Source of the DNA: Zoogloea sp.
Lineage (GTDB): Bacteria > Pseudomonadota > Gammaproteobacteria > Burkholderiales > Rhodocyclaceae
Assembly: GCF_023150065.1 (NCBI RefSeq)
Contig: NZ_JAKLLN010000008.1
Coordinates: 1 to 64,000, forward strand
Length of the DNA: 64,000 nucleotides
Direction of reading: 5' to 3'
This document shows positions 37,536 through 47,453 of the stretch, one piece after another. The notes under the pieces were generated by a model. That model searched no databases and was not told the origin of the DNA. It was given only the letters and a program-made list of their open reading frames with translations. The first letter of the stretch is position 1, and the number at the start of each line of letters is the position of its first letter. The position numbers and the translations under genes were made by a program.

Positions 37536-38138
37536 ATGCCCTTCAAGCGCCACCTCCGCCTTGCTGCCTGCCTGCTGGCCGTTTCGCTAGCCGGCGCCCA
37601 CGCCCAGACGCCCCGGCGCGACGGTGAGTTCCGGATCGGAGAACGCCTGGCCGGCGGCGGCCAGCGCGAGGCCAGCTACCGGGACATCACCTGGGACGAT
37701 CTCCTGCCCAGGGACTGGAACCCCATGGCCGCCTTCAAGGGCATCGACTTTTCCCGCCTCAAGGACAATGACCCGCGGGCCACCGAGGCGCTGGAGAAGA
37801 TCAAGCGGGCCTGGGACGAGGCCCCCGTCAGCACTGCGCTGCAGGGGCAGCGGGTCCGGCTGCCGGGCTTCGTGATCCCCCTGGAACGTCAGGGCAAGCT
37901 GACCCGCGAGTTCCTGCTGGTTCCCTACTTCGGCGCCTGCATCCACGTTCCACCGCCACCCGCCAACCAGATGATCCACGTGATCGCCCGCAGGCCGGTG
38001 GCCGGTTTGAACACCATGGATCCGGTATGGGTCAGTGGCACCCTGAGCATCCACCGCGCCGAAACGGGCATGGGCATCGCCGGCTACCGGCTTGCCGGTG
38101 ACACGACCCTGCCCTACACCGCCGCCGGCAAGCCCTGA
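37536..38138 (+). CDS. DUF3299 exported protein
   Basis: A 200-aa protein with a Sec signal (residues 1-22, ending AHAQ) and a DUF3299 domain. Features are ITWDDLLPRDWNP, LPGFVIPLERQGKLTREFLLVPYFGACIHVP-type metal-like Cys/His residues, and a closing MGIAGYRL. It begins two bases after the permease stop. Genes for DUF3299 usually accompany LolD/FtsX pairs, and in zinc-starved Pseudomonas such a set is Zur-controlled. A periplasmic zinc or metalloprotein role is inferred. Confidence 0.83.
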   Translation: MPFKRHLRLAACLLAVSLAGAHAQTPRRDGEFRIGERLAGGGQREASYRDITWDDLLPRDWNPMAAFKGIDFSRLKDNDPRATEALEKIKRAWDEAPVSTALQGQRVRLPGFVIPLERQGKLTREFLLVPYFGACIHVPPPPANQMIHVIARRPVAGLNTMDPVWVSGTLSIHRAETGMGIAGYRLAGDTTLPYTAAGKP

Positions 38139-38159
38139 TCCTGCCGGACACGCTGTGTG

Positions 38160-38894
38160 TTAGGCGCCGCTGGCCGCCATCTTGCGGCGCAGGAAGGCGA
38201 TCTGGGTCTGCAGGGGCAGGCCCTTGGGGCACACATCGTGGCAGGCCAGCAGGCTCATGCAGCCAAACACGCCGGTGTCGTCGCCGATGAGCTGGTAGAA
38301 GTCGTCGTCACTGCGTTCGTCGCGGGGGTCGAGGCGGAAGCGGGCGATCTTGTTCAGGCCGATGGCGCCGACGAACTCCTCGCGCATGCGCAGGGTGCCG
38401 CAGCCGGCCACGCAACAGCCGCACTCGATGCAGCGGTCGAGTTCGTAGATGGCCTCGGCCAGCTCGGGCTCCATGGGCGTCTCGACGGCCGTCAGGTCGA
38501 CCTCCTGGCTGCTGTGGATCCAGGTTTCGAGGCGTTCGGCGGTGCCGCGCATCCACTTGCCGGTGTTCACCGACAGGTCGCCGATCAGCTCGAACACCGG
38601 CAGCGGCGCCAGGGTGATCAGCGCACCCAGGTCTCGGGTCAGGCTGCGGCAGGCCAGGCCGGGCTTGCCATTGATGAGCATGCCGCAGCTGCCACAGATG
38701 CCGGCGCGGCACACGAAGTCGAACTGCAGGGCCGGGTCGAGGGTTTCACGGACCTCGTTGAGGGCGATGAACAGGGTCATGCCCTCGGCCTCTTCGACAT
38801 GGAAATCCTGCCAGTGGGGGGCGATGCCCTCGGTCGGGCTGCTGCGCAGGATGCGCAGGGTCAGGGCACGGGGCCCGCTGCTCGCGGCATTCAT
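38160..38894 (-). CDS. frdB: Fumarate reductase/succinate dehydrogenase iron-sulfur subunit
   Basis: A 244-aa iron-sulfur subunit. The plant-type [2Fe-2S] ligands lie in [21 protein letters not shown], the [4Fe-4S] ligands in [11 protein letters not shown] and the [3Fe-4S] ligands in [14 protein letters not shown]. It passes electrons between the flavin subunit and the cytochrome b. The gene order frdC-frdA-frdB with ATGA overlap to frdA is that of Wolinella-type quinol:fumarate reductases. Which direction it works in vivo cannot be told from sequence. Confidence 0.93.
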   Translation of the reverse strand: MNAASSGPRALTLRILRSSPTEGIAPHWQDFHVEEAEGMTLFIALNEVRETLDPALQFDFVCRAGICGSCGMLINGKPGLACRSLTRDLGALITLAPLPVFELIGDLSVNTGKWMRGTAERLETWIHSSQEVDLTAVETPMEPELAEAIYELDRCIECGCCVAGCGTLRMREEFVGAIGLNKIARFRLDPRDERSDDDFYQLIGDDTGVFGCMSLLACHDVCPKGLPLQTQIAFLRRKMAASGA

Positions 38895-40870
38895 GACGTC
38901 TCTCCAGGGCGTGCATTGCGGCCGCGGAAGCGTGCCGGGATCAGGTGATCGAAGGGCATCAGGGCCTGCTGCACGGTAAAGCGGTCGGCGTGCCCGAAGG
39001 CACTGCGGATGGCATCGATCTCGGCGGCGCGCCCGGCGGTGGCGGGGTGCTCGATGGCGTTCCGGGCGCCATAACCGCGCCAGCCGGGGGGGAGCTCCAT
39101 GCTGGCCACGTCGAGGGCCTCGTAGGCCAGGGTCGGCAGGGTCTGGAAATCATCCTGCCAGGTGGCCAGGGTGCGCTTGAGCCAGCTGGCATCGTCGCGG
39201 CGGGGGTAGTCCTCGCGGAAATGGGCGCCACGGCTCTCGGTACGCTGCAGGGCGCCATAGGCCACGCACAGGGCCAACTTGAGCATCTTCTGCACCCGGT
39301 AGGCGGTGACCAGCTCCGGGTTGCCCCCCGGCCGGCGGGTGCGCAAGCCGATGCGCCGACTGCGCAGCAGCAGGCCCTGCAGCTCCTCGACGGCGGCGTG
39401 GAGGAGTTCGCCGGTGCGAAAGATGCCCACCTTGTCGGTCATGATGTCCTGCATGCGGCGCATCAGCTCGGCACCACTCTCGGTGCCGTTGCCGTGCAGC
39501 AGGGTGTCGAGCTTCGCCTGCTCGGCGTCGAGGCATGCCCGCACAAGGGCGGTGCTCACCCGCAGCTCGCCGGCGGCGGATTCGACGAAATCAGCCATGT
39601 TCTCGCCGACCAGCATGCCGGCGACCACCGTCTCGGCCACCGAGTTGCCGCCCAGGCGGTTGAAGCCGTGCAGATCCCAGCAGGCGGCTTCGCCACAGGC
39701 GAACAGCCCCTTCAGGCCCCGCGCATGGCCTCGGGCGTCGGTGCGGATGCCCCCCATGGAGTAGTGCTGGGCCGGGCGTACGGGAATGAGGTCGCGGGAG
39801 GGATCGATGCCCAGGAAGTGCTGGCAGATCTCCTTCACCTCACGCAGCTTGCCGTCGATGTGGGCCGCGCCGAGCAGGGTGATGTCCAGCCACAGGTGCT
39901 CGCCGAAGCGGCTCTTCACCCCGTGGCCGGCGCGGATGTGCTCTTCCATCCGCCGCGACACCACATCGCGGGAGGCCAGCTCCTTCTTCTCGGGCTCGTA
40001 GTCGGGCATGAAGCGGTGGCCGGCGGCGTCCTTCAGCAGCCCGCCGTCACCGCGACAGCCTTCGGTGACCAGGATGCCCGCCGGGAAGATGGTGGTGGGG
40101 TGAAACTGCACCGCCTCCATGTTGCCCAGGCAGGCCGCGCCGGTCTCCAGGGCGATGGCGGCGCCGATGCCCTCGTTGATCACCGCGTTGGAGGTGACCC
40201 GGTAGATGCGCCCGAAGCCGCCGGTGGCGATACAGGTAGCCTTGGCCACATACGCCGTCAGCTCGCCGGTCACCAGGTTGCGCACCACCGCGCCGTGGCA
40301 GCGCCCCCCTTCATGGATCAGGGCCACGGCCTCCATGCGCTCATGTACCGGAATGCTCTCGGCCACGGCCTGGTCGCTGACCGCGTACAGCATGGCGTGG
40401 CCGGTGCCGTCGGACACATAGCAGGTGCGCCATTTCTTGGTGCCGCCGAAATCCCGGGCGGCGATCAGGCCGTGGGCCGCCTGCCCCTCGGTGAGGGTCA
40501 CGCGCTTGCCGTCCATGATCACCTCCCGGTCACCGGCCTTGATCCGGTTCCAGGGCACGCCCCAGGCGGCCAGCTCGCGCACGGCCTGCGGCGCCGTATG
40601 CACGAACAGGCGCGCCACGTCCTGGTCGCAGCCCCAGTCGGAGCCGCGGACGGTGTCTTCGAAATGCACGTCCTCGTTGTCACCCTCGCCCTTGACGGTG
40701 TTGCCCAGGCTGGCCTGCATGCCCCCCTGGGCGGCAGCCGAGTGGGAACGCTTGGGCGGCACCAGACTGAGGATGATCACGTCGTGGCCGCGGCGACGCG
40801 CGCCCACGGCGGCGCGCAGGCCGGCCAGGCCGCCGCCGACCACCAGCACATCGGTGTAGATGATGCGCAT
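38891..40870 (-). CDS. frdA: Fumarate reductase/succinate dehydrogenase flavoprotein subunit
   Basis: A 659-aa flavoprotein that interconverts fumarate and succinate. The FAD fold is [21 protein letters not shown]. The FAD-linking His lies in [18 protein letters not shown], the substrate loop has [10 protein letters not shown], and the active-site Arg region is near [13 protein letters not shown]. The length is that of the epsilon-type FrdA. It overlaps frdB by four bases and follows frdC by two. Confidence 0.94.
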   Translation of the reverse strand: MRIIYTDVLVVGGGLAGLRAAVGARRRGHDVIILSLVPPKRSHSAAAQGGMQASLGNTVKGEGDNEDVHFEDTVRGSDWGCDQDVARLFVHTAPQAVRELAAWGVPWNRIKAGDREVIMDGKRVTLTEGQAAHGLIAARDFGGTKKWRTCYVSDGTGHAMLYAVSDQAVAESIPVHERMEAVALIHEGGRCHGAVVRNLVTGELTAYVAKATCIATGGFGRIYRVTSNAVINEGIGAAIALETGAACLGNMEAVQFHPTTIFPAGILVTEGCRGDGGLLKDAAGHRFMPDYEPEKKELASRDVVSRRMEEHIRAGHGVKSRFGEHLWLDITLLGAAHIDGKLREVKEICQHFLGIDPSRDLIPVRPAQHYSMGGIRTDARGHARGLKGLFACGEAACWDLHGFNRLGGNSVAETVVAGMLVGENMADFVESAAGELRVSTALVRACLDAEQAKLDTLLHGNGTESGAELMRRMQDIMTDKVGIFRTGELLHAAVEELQGLLLRSRRIGLRTRRPGGNPELVTAYRVQKMLKLALCVAYGALQRTESRGAHFREDYPRRDDASWLKRTLATWQDDFQTLPTLAYEALDVASMELPPGWRGYGARNAIEHPATAGRAAEIDAIRSAFGHADRFTVQQALMPFDHLIPARFRGRNARPGETS

Positions 40871-40872
40871 GT

Positions 40873-41736
40873 TCAGCCCCCCGGACGCCGGGACACGGCG
40901 AACTCCAGCTCGCCGAGCTTCACCGCCGCCGCCCGCTGCGGCACGTAGCGCTCGCCAGCCTTGTCGGCGTGGGCGATGCCCAGCTGCACATAGGCCAGCA
41001 GGCTGGCCAGGCCGAGGCCCAGGAAGAACACGCTGAACGCCGTCTTGGCCACCCGCAGGCGGCGCCGGGTGGCGGCCGGGTCACGCCCTTCGAGCCAGCC
41101 CCACTTGAGGGCCAGGCGATACAGGCCGATGCTGCCATGGACCTCCACAGCAAACAGCAGCAGCAGGTAGAGGGGCCACATGTTGCCGGTCCAGATGCGG
41201 TCGGCCGACTCGTAGGGGCCGATCAGCTCGGGCTGGGTGAGCATGCCGTAGAGGTGCACCGTACCCAGGAAGAACAGGGCAAAGCCGGTCCACAGCTGGA
41301 TCCACCACAGGCCGGTGTCGCCATGGCGCAGCTGCGCCTTGTGCTCGGCAAACACCTTGTACTGGCGGAAGTTGGCCGGAAACTTGCGCATGGCCAGCCA
41401 GGCATGGGCGACGAACACCGTCAGCACCAGCCCGACCACCCCCGACACCAGCCAGGGCCGCGGTTCGGCCAGAAAATAGGCGCCCTCGAAGAACCGCGCC
41501 ACGGCGTAAAAGGCGTCCTTGCTGATCAGGATGGACGAGACGAAGAACATGTGGCCGACCAGGAACAGGGCCAGGAACAGCCCGGAGGCGCTCTGCAGCA
41601 GGTCGAGACGGGCCGGCCAGCGGCTCTTGCGGACACGCAACGGCACGGCCTGGGCCTGCCTGGCTGCGGCCTCGGGCAACGGGCGCACCGGCGCGAGGGG
41701 CCGGGCAATGCCGGAAGAATCGAAGGAGCTGTCCAT
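40873..41736 (-). CDS. frdC: Fumarate reductase diheme cytochrome b subunit
   Basis: A 287-aa membrane subunit with five transmembrane helices. Candidate heme ligands are the histidines in [20 protein letters not shown] and VEVHGSIG, one per core helix, as in diheme Wolinella-type subunits. It anchors frdAB and handles menaquinol or ubiquinol. ATG 41736 is chosen because it gives a short cytoplasmic leader before helix 1. It is the first gene of the operon. Confidence 0.9.
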   Translation of the reverse strand: MDSSFDSSGIARPLAPVRPLPEAAARQAQAVPLRVRKSRWPARLDLLQSASGLFLALFLVGHMFFVSSILISKDAFYAVARFFEGAYFLAEPRPWLVSGVVGLVLTVFVAHAWLAMRKFPANFRQYKVFAEHKAQLRHGDTGLWWIQLWTGFALFFLGTVHLYGMLTQPELIGPYESADRIWTGNMWPLYLLLLFAVEVHGSIGLYRLALKWGWLEGRDPAATRRRLRVAKTAFSVFFLGLGLASLLAYVQLGIAHADKAGERYVPQRAAAVKLGELEFAVSRRPGG

Positions 41737-41911
41737 GATGGGGAGACCTTGTAAGACACCTCCCCGGCAGGGAGGGGGTGAAACCGGCCGACGGCCAAGT
41801 CCGGCAGGCGCCACGGCGGGCACCCTGCCGGGCCCGGACACACCGGAACCCTTGTCTCCTCAGGTTTTCTTGTATTTGGCGAGGCTGTTGTGGTTTGAAT
41901 GTAGCACAGCT

Positions 41912-41926
41912 TGCTGCACTGCAGCA
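41912..41926. promoter_or_regulatory. Palindrome TGCTGCA-C-TGCAGCA ahead of frdC and yaiI
   Basis: A perfect 15-bp palindrome in the 297-base gap between divergent frdC and the YaiI gene. It resembles sites described for the polyhydroxybutyrate regulator PhaR in Betaproteobacteria, but I cannot confirm this. Nothing else recognisable was seen in this gap. Confidence 0.35.
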
Positions 41927-42033
41927 TATCCGCATTTTCCGATCATGTCCGCGACACGCAACACGCCCGGCCAGCCTCCCGGATCACCCCGGCAGGGCTA
42001 CACTGGGGCCCCGCCCGCCTTCACGCGCCACCC

Positions 42034-42486
42034 ATGCACATCTGGATCGATGCGGACGCCTGCCCCGGCGTCGTCAAGGAAATCCTCTTCCGCGCCGCCG
42101 AACGTCTGCACATCAACACCACGCTGGTGGCCAACCGCCTGCTGCGCGCGCCGCCATCGCGCTTCATCCGCGCCGTGCAGGTGCCCGCCGGCTTCGATGT
42201 GGCCGACGCCCACATCGTCGAACAGGTGGCCAGCGGCGACCTGGTGATCACCGCCGACATCCCCCTCGCTGCGGCGGTCCTCGAGCGGGGCGCCCACGCC
42301 CTCAACCCGCGGGGCGAGATGTTCACCGCCGCCAATATTGCCGAGCGTCTGTCGATGCGGAATTTTCTGGAGGAGTTGCGCAGCAGTGGCGTGCAGACCG
42401 GCGGACCGGCCGCCTTCAGCCAGGCCGACCGCCAGGCTTTCGGTGCCGCCCTGGACCGCTTTCTGGCCCGGCTGCCGCGCCCCTGA
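42034..42486 (+). CDS. YaiI/YqxD family protein (UPF0178)
   Basis: A 150-aa member of UPF0178. It starts [17 protein letters not shown] and has the conserved [16 protein letters not shown] and [13 protein letters not shown] segments. The acidic residues resemble a PIN/NYN-type nuclease site. No function is established. ATG 42034 begins exactly at the family N-terminus. It diverges from frdC and converges with the CDF gene, eight bases away. Confidence 0.88.
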   Translation: MHIWIDADACPGVVKEILFRAAERLHINTTLVANRLLRAPPSRFIRAVQVPAGFDVADAHIVEQVASGDLVITADIPLAAAVLERGAHALNPRGEMFTAANIAERLSMRNFLEELRSSGVQTGGPAAFSQADRQAFGAALDRFLARLPRP

Positions 42487-42493
42487 GCCGCCC

Positions 42494-43471
42494 TCAGCCG
42501 GGAACGTGGGGCGCCGGACAGCCGTCGTCGATGCCGTCGATCTCGATCTGGATGGTGGGGTGATGGATGCGGAAACGCTGCGCCAGAACCCGGGCCAGCT
42601 CGGTGAAGAAGGCATCGCCGGGGTGGCCGGCCGGCATCACCAGATGGGCGGTAAGCGCCACCTCGGAGGTGCCCAGGGCCCACACATGCAGGTCATGGAC
42701 CCCCGTAACGCCGGGCTGGCTGCGCAGCCAGTCATGCACCTCCAGCAGGTCGATGCCCTCGGGCACGCCATCGAAGGCCAGGTGCAGGGACTGGCGCAGC
42801 AGGCCCCAGGTGCCGAGTACGATCACCAGCGCAATCACCAGGCTCATCACCGGGTCGAGCCAGACCCAGCCGAACTGCAGGTAGAGCACGCCGGCGGCCA
42901 CCACGCCCAGGGACACCAGGGCGTCAGCCGCCATGTGCAGGAAGGCGCCGCGGATGTTCAGATCGTCCTTGCTGCCCACCATGAAGAGCGCTGCCGTAAC
43001 ACCGTTGATGAGCACGCCGATGGCGGCCACCACGATCACCGTCCATCCGGCCACGGGCTCCGGCGCCTGCAGACGCTGGAAGGCCTCGACGGCCAGCGCA
43101 CCCATGGCCACCAGCAACAGCACCGCATTGGCCAGGGCCGCCAGGATGGATGCCCGCTGCCAGCCGTAGGTGCGATGCCGGGTGGGCGCCAGGCGACCGG
43201 CCAGCGCCGCCCCCCAGGCCAGGATCAGGCCAGCCACATCGGAGAGGTTGTGCCCGGCATCGGCCAGCAGCGCCAGCGAGCCGGCCTTCCACCCATACAG
43301 GGCCTCGACCACCACGAAGGCGATGTTGAGCCCGATGCCGATGGCGAAGGCGCGGTTCCAGTCGTCCGGCCCCGGCGTGGGGTGGGCATGCCCGTGATGG
43401 GAGTGGGCATGGCCGTGCCCCTGGCCATGCTCGTGACCGTGGGAACAGGCATGGCTGTGATCGTGGCTCAC
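42494..43471 (-). CDS. Cation diffusion facilitator metal exporter (CzcD/ZitB-like)
   Basis: A 325-aa, six-helix CDF transporter. The N-terminus is a His-rich tail (SHDHSHACSHGHEHGQGH). The metal site motifs are ALLADAGHNLSDVAGL (H-x-x-x-D in helix 2) and GAFLHMAADALVSLGV (helix 5). The C-terminal cytoplasmic domain ends near VSLTAHLVM-like strands. It should expel zinc or a similar ion with proton exchange. It lies seven bases after the ThiF-like gene, in the same direction, so the two may share a transcript. Confidence 0.92.
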   Translation of the reverse strand: MSHDHSHACSHGHEHGQGHGHAHSHHGHAHPTPGPDDWNRAFAIGIGLNIAFVVVEALYGWKAGSLALLADAGHNLSDVAGLILAWGAALAGRLAPTRHRTYGWQRASILAALANAVLLLVAMGALAVEAFQRLQAPEPVAGWTVIVVAAIGVLINGVTAALFMVGSKDDLNIRGAFLHMAADALVSLGVVAAGVLYLQFGWVWLDPVMSLVIALVIVLGTWGLLRQSLHLAFDGVPEGIDLLEVHDWLRSQPGVTGVHDLHVWALGTSEVALTAHLVMPAGHPGDAFFTELARVLAQRFRIHHPTIQIEIDGIDDGCPAPHVPG

Positions 43472-43478
43472 CGGGCGC

Positions 43479-44360
43479 TCAGCGCTTGGCCGCCTTCATG
43501 GCACGCAGCTGACGCCGGGCCACGAACAGGCCGATCTGCTGCACCGGATTGCGGTTGCCCCAGGGTCGCCAGGTCTTGATGTAGCGGTTGCGGTAGGCGT
43601 CAAACTGGAAACCCCATGGGGCGCACAGCACCTCGCCACGCCCGAGCAGGATCTTGAGGGCCTCGGTAGCCGTCACCCCCGCGCATAGCTGGCAGGCGGC
43701 GATGGTGCTGGGCCCGCGGCGGGCCGCAAAATCCACCCGCGACGGATCGGCCAGGTAGCTCCGCTGCAGCATGGCCGGCGACAGCCCGAGCAGGAAGCGC
43801 ACGGCCATCTCGTCTTCGTCGCAACCGTCGAGGCGGAAATATTCTTCGAAGGACATTTTACCGGGCAGGAAACTGAGCACCGCCGTCCCCATGCCCAGGG
43901 GCGCCGCCGTCACCGCCGGCACGCCCTTGGCGTGGCAGGCATTGAAGGTGTCGCGACGGGCCTGGAAAGCGAAGAAATCCAGGCCATCAACGTAGAGATC
44001 CACCCCGTCGAGGAAGGCATCCAGGTTGCCGGCATTGACCCCTTCGCCAAACACCTTGATGTCCAGCTCGGGATTGATCTGCCGGGCCATCTCGACCATG
44101 ACCTCGACCTTCGGACGACCTAGAGTGGACATCATGGCCCCGGCCTGGCGATTGAAATTGACCAGGTCGAAGGTGTCCATCTCGGCCACATGAAAGGCAC
44201 CAATCCCCAGCCGGGCCAGGCTCAGGAGATGGACGCCCCCCACGCCGCCGACGCCGGCGATGGCGATCCGCTTGCCCCGCAGGGCCGCCTGCTCGGCTTC
44301 GGTCACCCAGCCGAGATTGCGGGCAAAAGCCTCGTCGTAGCGAAAGAGACCTTCAGACAT
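43479..44360 (-). CDS. Orphan ThiF/E1-like adenylating enzyme
   Basis: A 293-aa protein with the ThiF/MoeB fold. The nucleotide loop is RIAIAGVGGVGGVHLLSLARLG, followed by DTFDLVNFNRQAG with the conserved R-Q pair. The usual catalytic cysteine region reads ACQLCAGVTATEAL and lacks the four zinc cysteines of MoeB. No ThiS, MoaD or JAB-domain partner is adjacent. It resembles group members that adenylate an unknown small protein or peptide. ATG 44360 has a GGAAG site upstream. Confidence 0.83.
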   Translation of the reverse strand: MSEGLFRYDEAFARNLGWVTEAEQAALRGKRIAIAGVGGVGGVHLLSLARLGIGAFHVAEMDTFDLVNFNRQAGAMMSTLGRPKVEVMVEMARQINPELDIKVFGEGVNAGNLDAFLDGVDLYVDGLDFFAFQARRDTFNACHAKGVPAVTAAPLGMGTAVLSFLPGKMSFEEYFRLDGCDEDEMAVRFLLGLSPAMLQRSYLADPSRVDFAARRGPSTIAACQLCAGVTATEALKILLGRGEVLCAPWGFQFDAYRNRYIKTWRPWGNRNPVQQIGLFVARRQLRAMKAAKR

Positions 44361-44623
44361 GGGATGTACTTCCGTCAGCCAGGGAATGCCTATGATACGA
44401 CAGTTCGACATGCCTGCCCGGCCACCGCGGGCCGCGGTCCGGCAGGCGTCGCCATGAAGGCATCATCCCGTCTTCATGGCGGTGGTAAGCTTGGCGAGGC
44501 GGGGCACCGCCAGGCCGCAACCAGTGTCCACACCGTAAATCTGCCCCTGGCCTTCAAGGTTTGCCCGTTGCGGGTCGTTTACGTGCAATGCAGAAACGTT
44601 TGATCAAAGGGGACTAGCCCGCC

Positions 44624-45409
44624 ATGTCGTTACTTGACCGCTTCAGTCTGGGCGAAGGCTTCAAGAAGTACTTCGAGATTTCCTCGGCGTTCGACGAGGC
44701 GTCCCGCAATGCCGTATTCGGCATCCGCCACGAGGTGTATTGCGAAGAACTGGGTTTCGAGCCGGTTCGCCCCGACCGCCGCGAGACCGACGAATACGAC
44801 CGCCACAGCCTGCACTGCCTGCTGCGCACCGCCAGCGCACCGCAAACCCTGGTCGGCTGCAACCGCCTGGTGCTGGCCCGCCCGGAAGACCCGGACTACC
44901 CCCTGCCCTTCGAGCGCACCTGCGCCGCCACCATCGACCGCAGCATCATCGACCCGGCACGCCAACCCCGGGGGGCCATCGCCGAAGTGTCACGCCTCGC
45001 CGTACGCGCCCAGTACCGGCGCCGGAAGGGCGAAACCAAGGCCGCCGTGGCTCTCAGCGACGAAGACTTCGGCACCCAGAACCAGCCGCGCTTTCCCTAC
45101 ATCCCCATCGGCCTCTACCTGGCCATCGTCGCCATGGCCAAGCGCGAAGGCATCGAGACCCTGTTCGTGCTCACCGAGCCCCGCCTGGCCGACCACTTCT
45201 CCAAGCTGGGGGTCAAGATCACCCAGATCGGCGGGCCCGTGGAACACCGGGGCACCCGCATTCCCTCCATGATGGACGTGGACGCCATCATCAAGGGCCT
45301 GCGCTTCTTCGTGAAACCCATCTGGCGCGCCATCGAAGCCCAGGTGGACGCGGGCTACGCCGCCCCCGGCCGGCCCGTCTTCGCCCCGCCTCATCAGTCG
45401 GAGGGGTAA
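44624..45409 (+). CDS. PEP-CTERM/exosortase-associated acyltransferase
   Basis: A 261-aa GNAT-like enzyme of the group linked with PEP-CTERM/exosortase systems, similar to autoinducer synthases. It shows GIRHEVYCEELGFEP near the N-terminus, CNRLVLARPEDP in the middle and AEVSRLAVRAQYRRRKGE with the conserved E-x-S-R-x-x-V motif. It may make a signal or modify surface lipid or protein. No exosortase gene is in this window, but a PEP-CTERM protein is encoded 2 kb downstream. Confidence 0.85.
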   Translation: MSLLDRFSLGEGFKKYFEISSAFDEASRNAVFGIRHEVYCEELGFEPVRPDRRETDEYDRHSLHCLLRTASAPQTLVGCNRLVLARPEDPDYPLPFERTCAATIDRSIIDPARQPRGAIAEVSRLAVRAQYRRRKGETKAAVALSDEDFGTQNQPRFPYIPIGLYLAIVAMAKREGIETLFVLTEPRLADHFSKLGVKITQIGGPVEHRGTRIPSMMDVDAIIKGLRFFVKPIWRAIEAQVDAGYAAPGRPVFAPPHQSEG

Positions 45410-45726
45410 TCCTCGTCCGCCAGCGGATAGGCGTCGGCCACGTAGGCGTGGCCCTTCATCACCACCACGATGAAACAGCCGATGGCCAGCGTGAACACCA
45501 CCGTCCAGTGCAGCATCACCGTGGCAATCGCCAGAATGTCCGTCAGCTGCACCGCCTTGAGCACCTCCGCCTCGGGCAAGCCCCCGTCGAACAGACGGGC
45601 GCCCAGCGCGTAAAGCACCGGCAGCAGGGTTCCTACCAGCGCGATCATCGGCAGGCGACGCAACAGCCGCCACTCCATCCCCGGCAGCTCCCGCCGGCTG
45701 CCCGGCAGCCTCGTGAACCAGTTCAT
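45394..45726 (-). CDS. Small membrane hypothetical protein
   Basis: A 110-aa protein with two hydrophobic segments (about residues 24-45 and 66-92) separated by a short acidic loop, and an acidic C-terminus. I do not recognise the family. ATG 45726 with an upstream GGAG is chosen over longer frames. Its 3' end overlaps the end of the acyltransferase by 16 bases on the opposite strand. Confidence 0.6.
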   Translation of the reverse strand: MNWFTRLPGSRRELPGMEWRLLRRLPMIALVGTLLPVLYALGARLFDGGLPEAEVLKAVQLTDILAIATVMLHWTVVFTLAIGCFIVVVMKGHAYVADAYPLADEDYPSD

Positions 45727-45864
45727 CGCCGTCTCCTCCATCGGCCTCCCCACAAGGCTAGGGCAATGCGCGGGCAAAGGGGTTCCCTCCCCCGGGGCTG
45801 TCACGGGCCTGCAACCGCGGCGGCATAGGCTGAGCGGCCCTCACCCACCTCGAAGGAGCCCATC

Positions 45865-46419
45865 ATGTACCTCTCCCCCGCCGAGATCCGGCAGACCCGC
45901 ATCAACGCCCTGGACCAGTTCCTGAACGCCTCCCAGATCTGGGTCGATGCCTCGGGCAGATTCACCGAGCTGGGCCTGCGCGCCGGGCGCCAGGCCCTCG
46001 ACGAGAGTCGTGATCAGCTCGAAGCGCTGGTCACCCAGGCCCCGCTTCAATTTGAGCTCCCGCCCCTCGAGCGCCTCACGGCCTGGCGCGGCGACTCCGC
46101 AGAGTGGGTCCGCGCAGCCTTCGAGATCATCGGCGACGCCCAGCAGGGCATCCTCGCCACGGCCCGCGAGCAGGTGGCCGCCCTCGACACCCTGCTGATG
46201 CGCCAGATGGACCGGGCCGCCCTCAGCGCCGACGCCACCGGCGAAGCCGCCATCGACCATGTGCGCCACGCCATCCGCGAAGCCGAAGCCGGCTTCAACG
46301 AGTTGACCGACGCCGCCAGCCGCAGCGCCGAAATGGTCGAGGAGCAGCTCCGCCAGGTGTCCGAAGCCATCGCCACCGAAACCGACGCAGCACCGCGCAG
46401 CCGCCGCACGCGCAGCTGA
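45865..46419 (+). CDS. Phasin family protein
   Basis: A 184-aa helical protein of the phasin type, which coats polyhydroxyalkanoate granules. It has long amphipathic helices, e.g. RINALDQFLNASQIWVDA and a late coiled stretch SRSAEMVEEQLRQVSEAI, with an Arg-rich tail. No PHA synthase is in the window. ATG 45865 follows a GAAGGAG site. A single-gene transcript is likely. Confidence 0.82.
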   Translation: MYLSPAEIRQTRINALDQFLNASQIWVDASGRFTELGLRAGRQALDESRDQLEALVTQAPLQFELPPLERLTAWRGDSAEWVRAAFEIIGDAQQGILATAREQVAALDTLLMRQMDRAALSADATGEAAIDHVRHAIREAEAGFNELTDAASRSAEMVEEQLRQVSEAIATETDAAPRSRRTRS

Positions 46420-46510
46420 GCAGGGCGCAGGCCACGGCCACAGCGCTAGAATGCGGCTTCCCCGGACGGCGCCAGCCCGCGCCGTCCGCCAGCCCCCTGC
46501 AAGGAAGCCC

Positions 46511-47332
46511 ATGAACGCCCGCACCGCCCTCTACCAGGCCCGCTACGGCTCGCCCGACCTGACCAGCCCGTCCGCCGGATCGCCGGTCATCGACCACCTG
46601 CTCGCCCACCGCTCCGTCCGCGCCTACCTCCCCGACCCGGTCAGCGACGACACCCTGAGCGCCATCGTGGCCGCCGCCCAGTCCGCCGCCAGTTCCTCCA
46701 ACCTCCACGCCTGGAGCGTGGTGGCCGTGCGCGACCCAGCCCGCAAAGCCCGCCTGGCCGAACTGGCCGGAGACCAGGAGCACATCCGCCAGGCCCCCCT
46801 GCTGCTGGTGTGGCTGGCCGATCTGGCCCGCCTGGAAGACGTAGCCACCCGCGTGGGCGAGACATCCGCCGCCCTCGACTACCTGGAAATGTTCGAAGTC
46901 GGCGTGATCGACGCCGCCCTCGCCGCCCAGAACGCCGTCACCGCCGCCGAATCCCTCGGTCTGGGCACCGTCTACATCGGCGCCATGCGCAACCGCCCGG
47001 AAGACGTAGCCGCCGAGCTGCAACTGCCACCGCGGGTCGTCGCCATGTTCGGCCTGTGCGTCGGCACCCCCGACCCGCAGCAGCCCGCCGCCGTCAAGCC
47101 GCGCCCACCGCAGTCCGTCGTCCTGCACCAGGAGACCTACTCCCTCCCCGCCCAGCAGCCCGGCCTCGCCGAGTACGACACCGCCATGGGCGCCTTCTAC
47201 GCCAGCCAGGGCATGAAGGTGCGCGGCAACTGGTCCAACCACTCCGCCAAACGCGTCCGCGACGCCGCCTCCCTCAGCGGCCGCGACCGCCTGGTGGAAG
47301 CCCTGCGCACGCTGGGGTTCGGGCTGCGGTAA
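46511..47332 (+). CDS. Nitroreductase family flavoprotein (NfsA-type)
   Basis: A 273-aa FMN enzyme of the oxygen-insensitive nitroreductase group. It shows HRSVRAYLPDPVSDDTL (FMN contact), AAAQSAASSSNLHAWSVV, and AAESLGLGTVYIGAMRN followed by a VAMFGLCVGTP strand. The length and the C-terminal extension fit NfsA rather than NfsB. It reduces quinones, flavins or nitro compounds with NAD(P)H. A TAGAAT -10-like element lies near 46445, and ATG 46511 has an AAGGAAG site. Confidence 0.87.
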   Translation: MNARTALYQARYGSPDLTSPSAGSPVIDHLLAHRSVRAYLPDPVSDDTLSAIVAAAQSAASSSNLHAWSVVAVRDPARKARLAELAGDQEHIRQAPLLLVWLADLARLEDVATRVGETSAALDYLEMFEVGVIDAALAAQNAVTAAESLGLGTVYIGAMRNRPEDVAAELQLPPRVVAMFGLCVGTPDPQQPAAVKPRPPQSVVLHQETYSLPAQQPGLAEYDTAMGAFYASQGMKVRGNWSNHSAKRVRDAASLSGRDRLVEALRTLGFGLR

Positions 47333-47453
47333 GGCGCAGCGCGTGCTGCGCGGCGCCCCACCCTGCTTCCATCCTCGGCTTTTGTCCCCTGATCGGCTAG
47401 GCTGCATACTCGCCCCCGGCGAATGCATCCTCCCACCCCAGCAGGAGACAACG

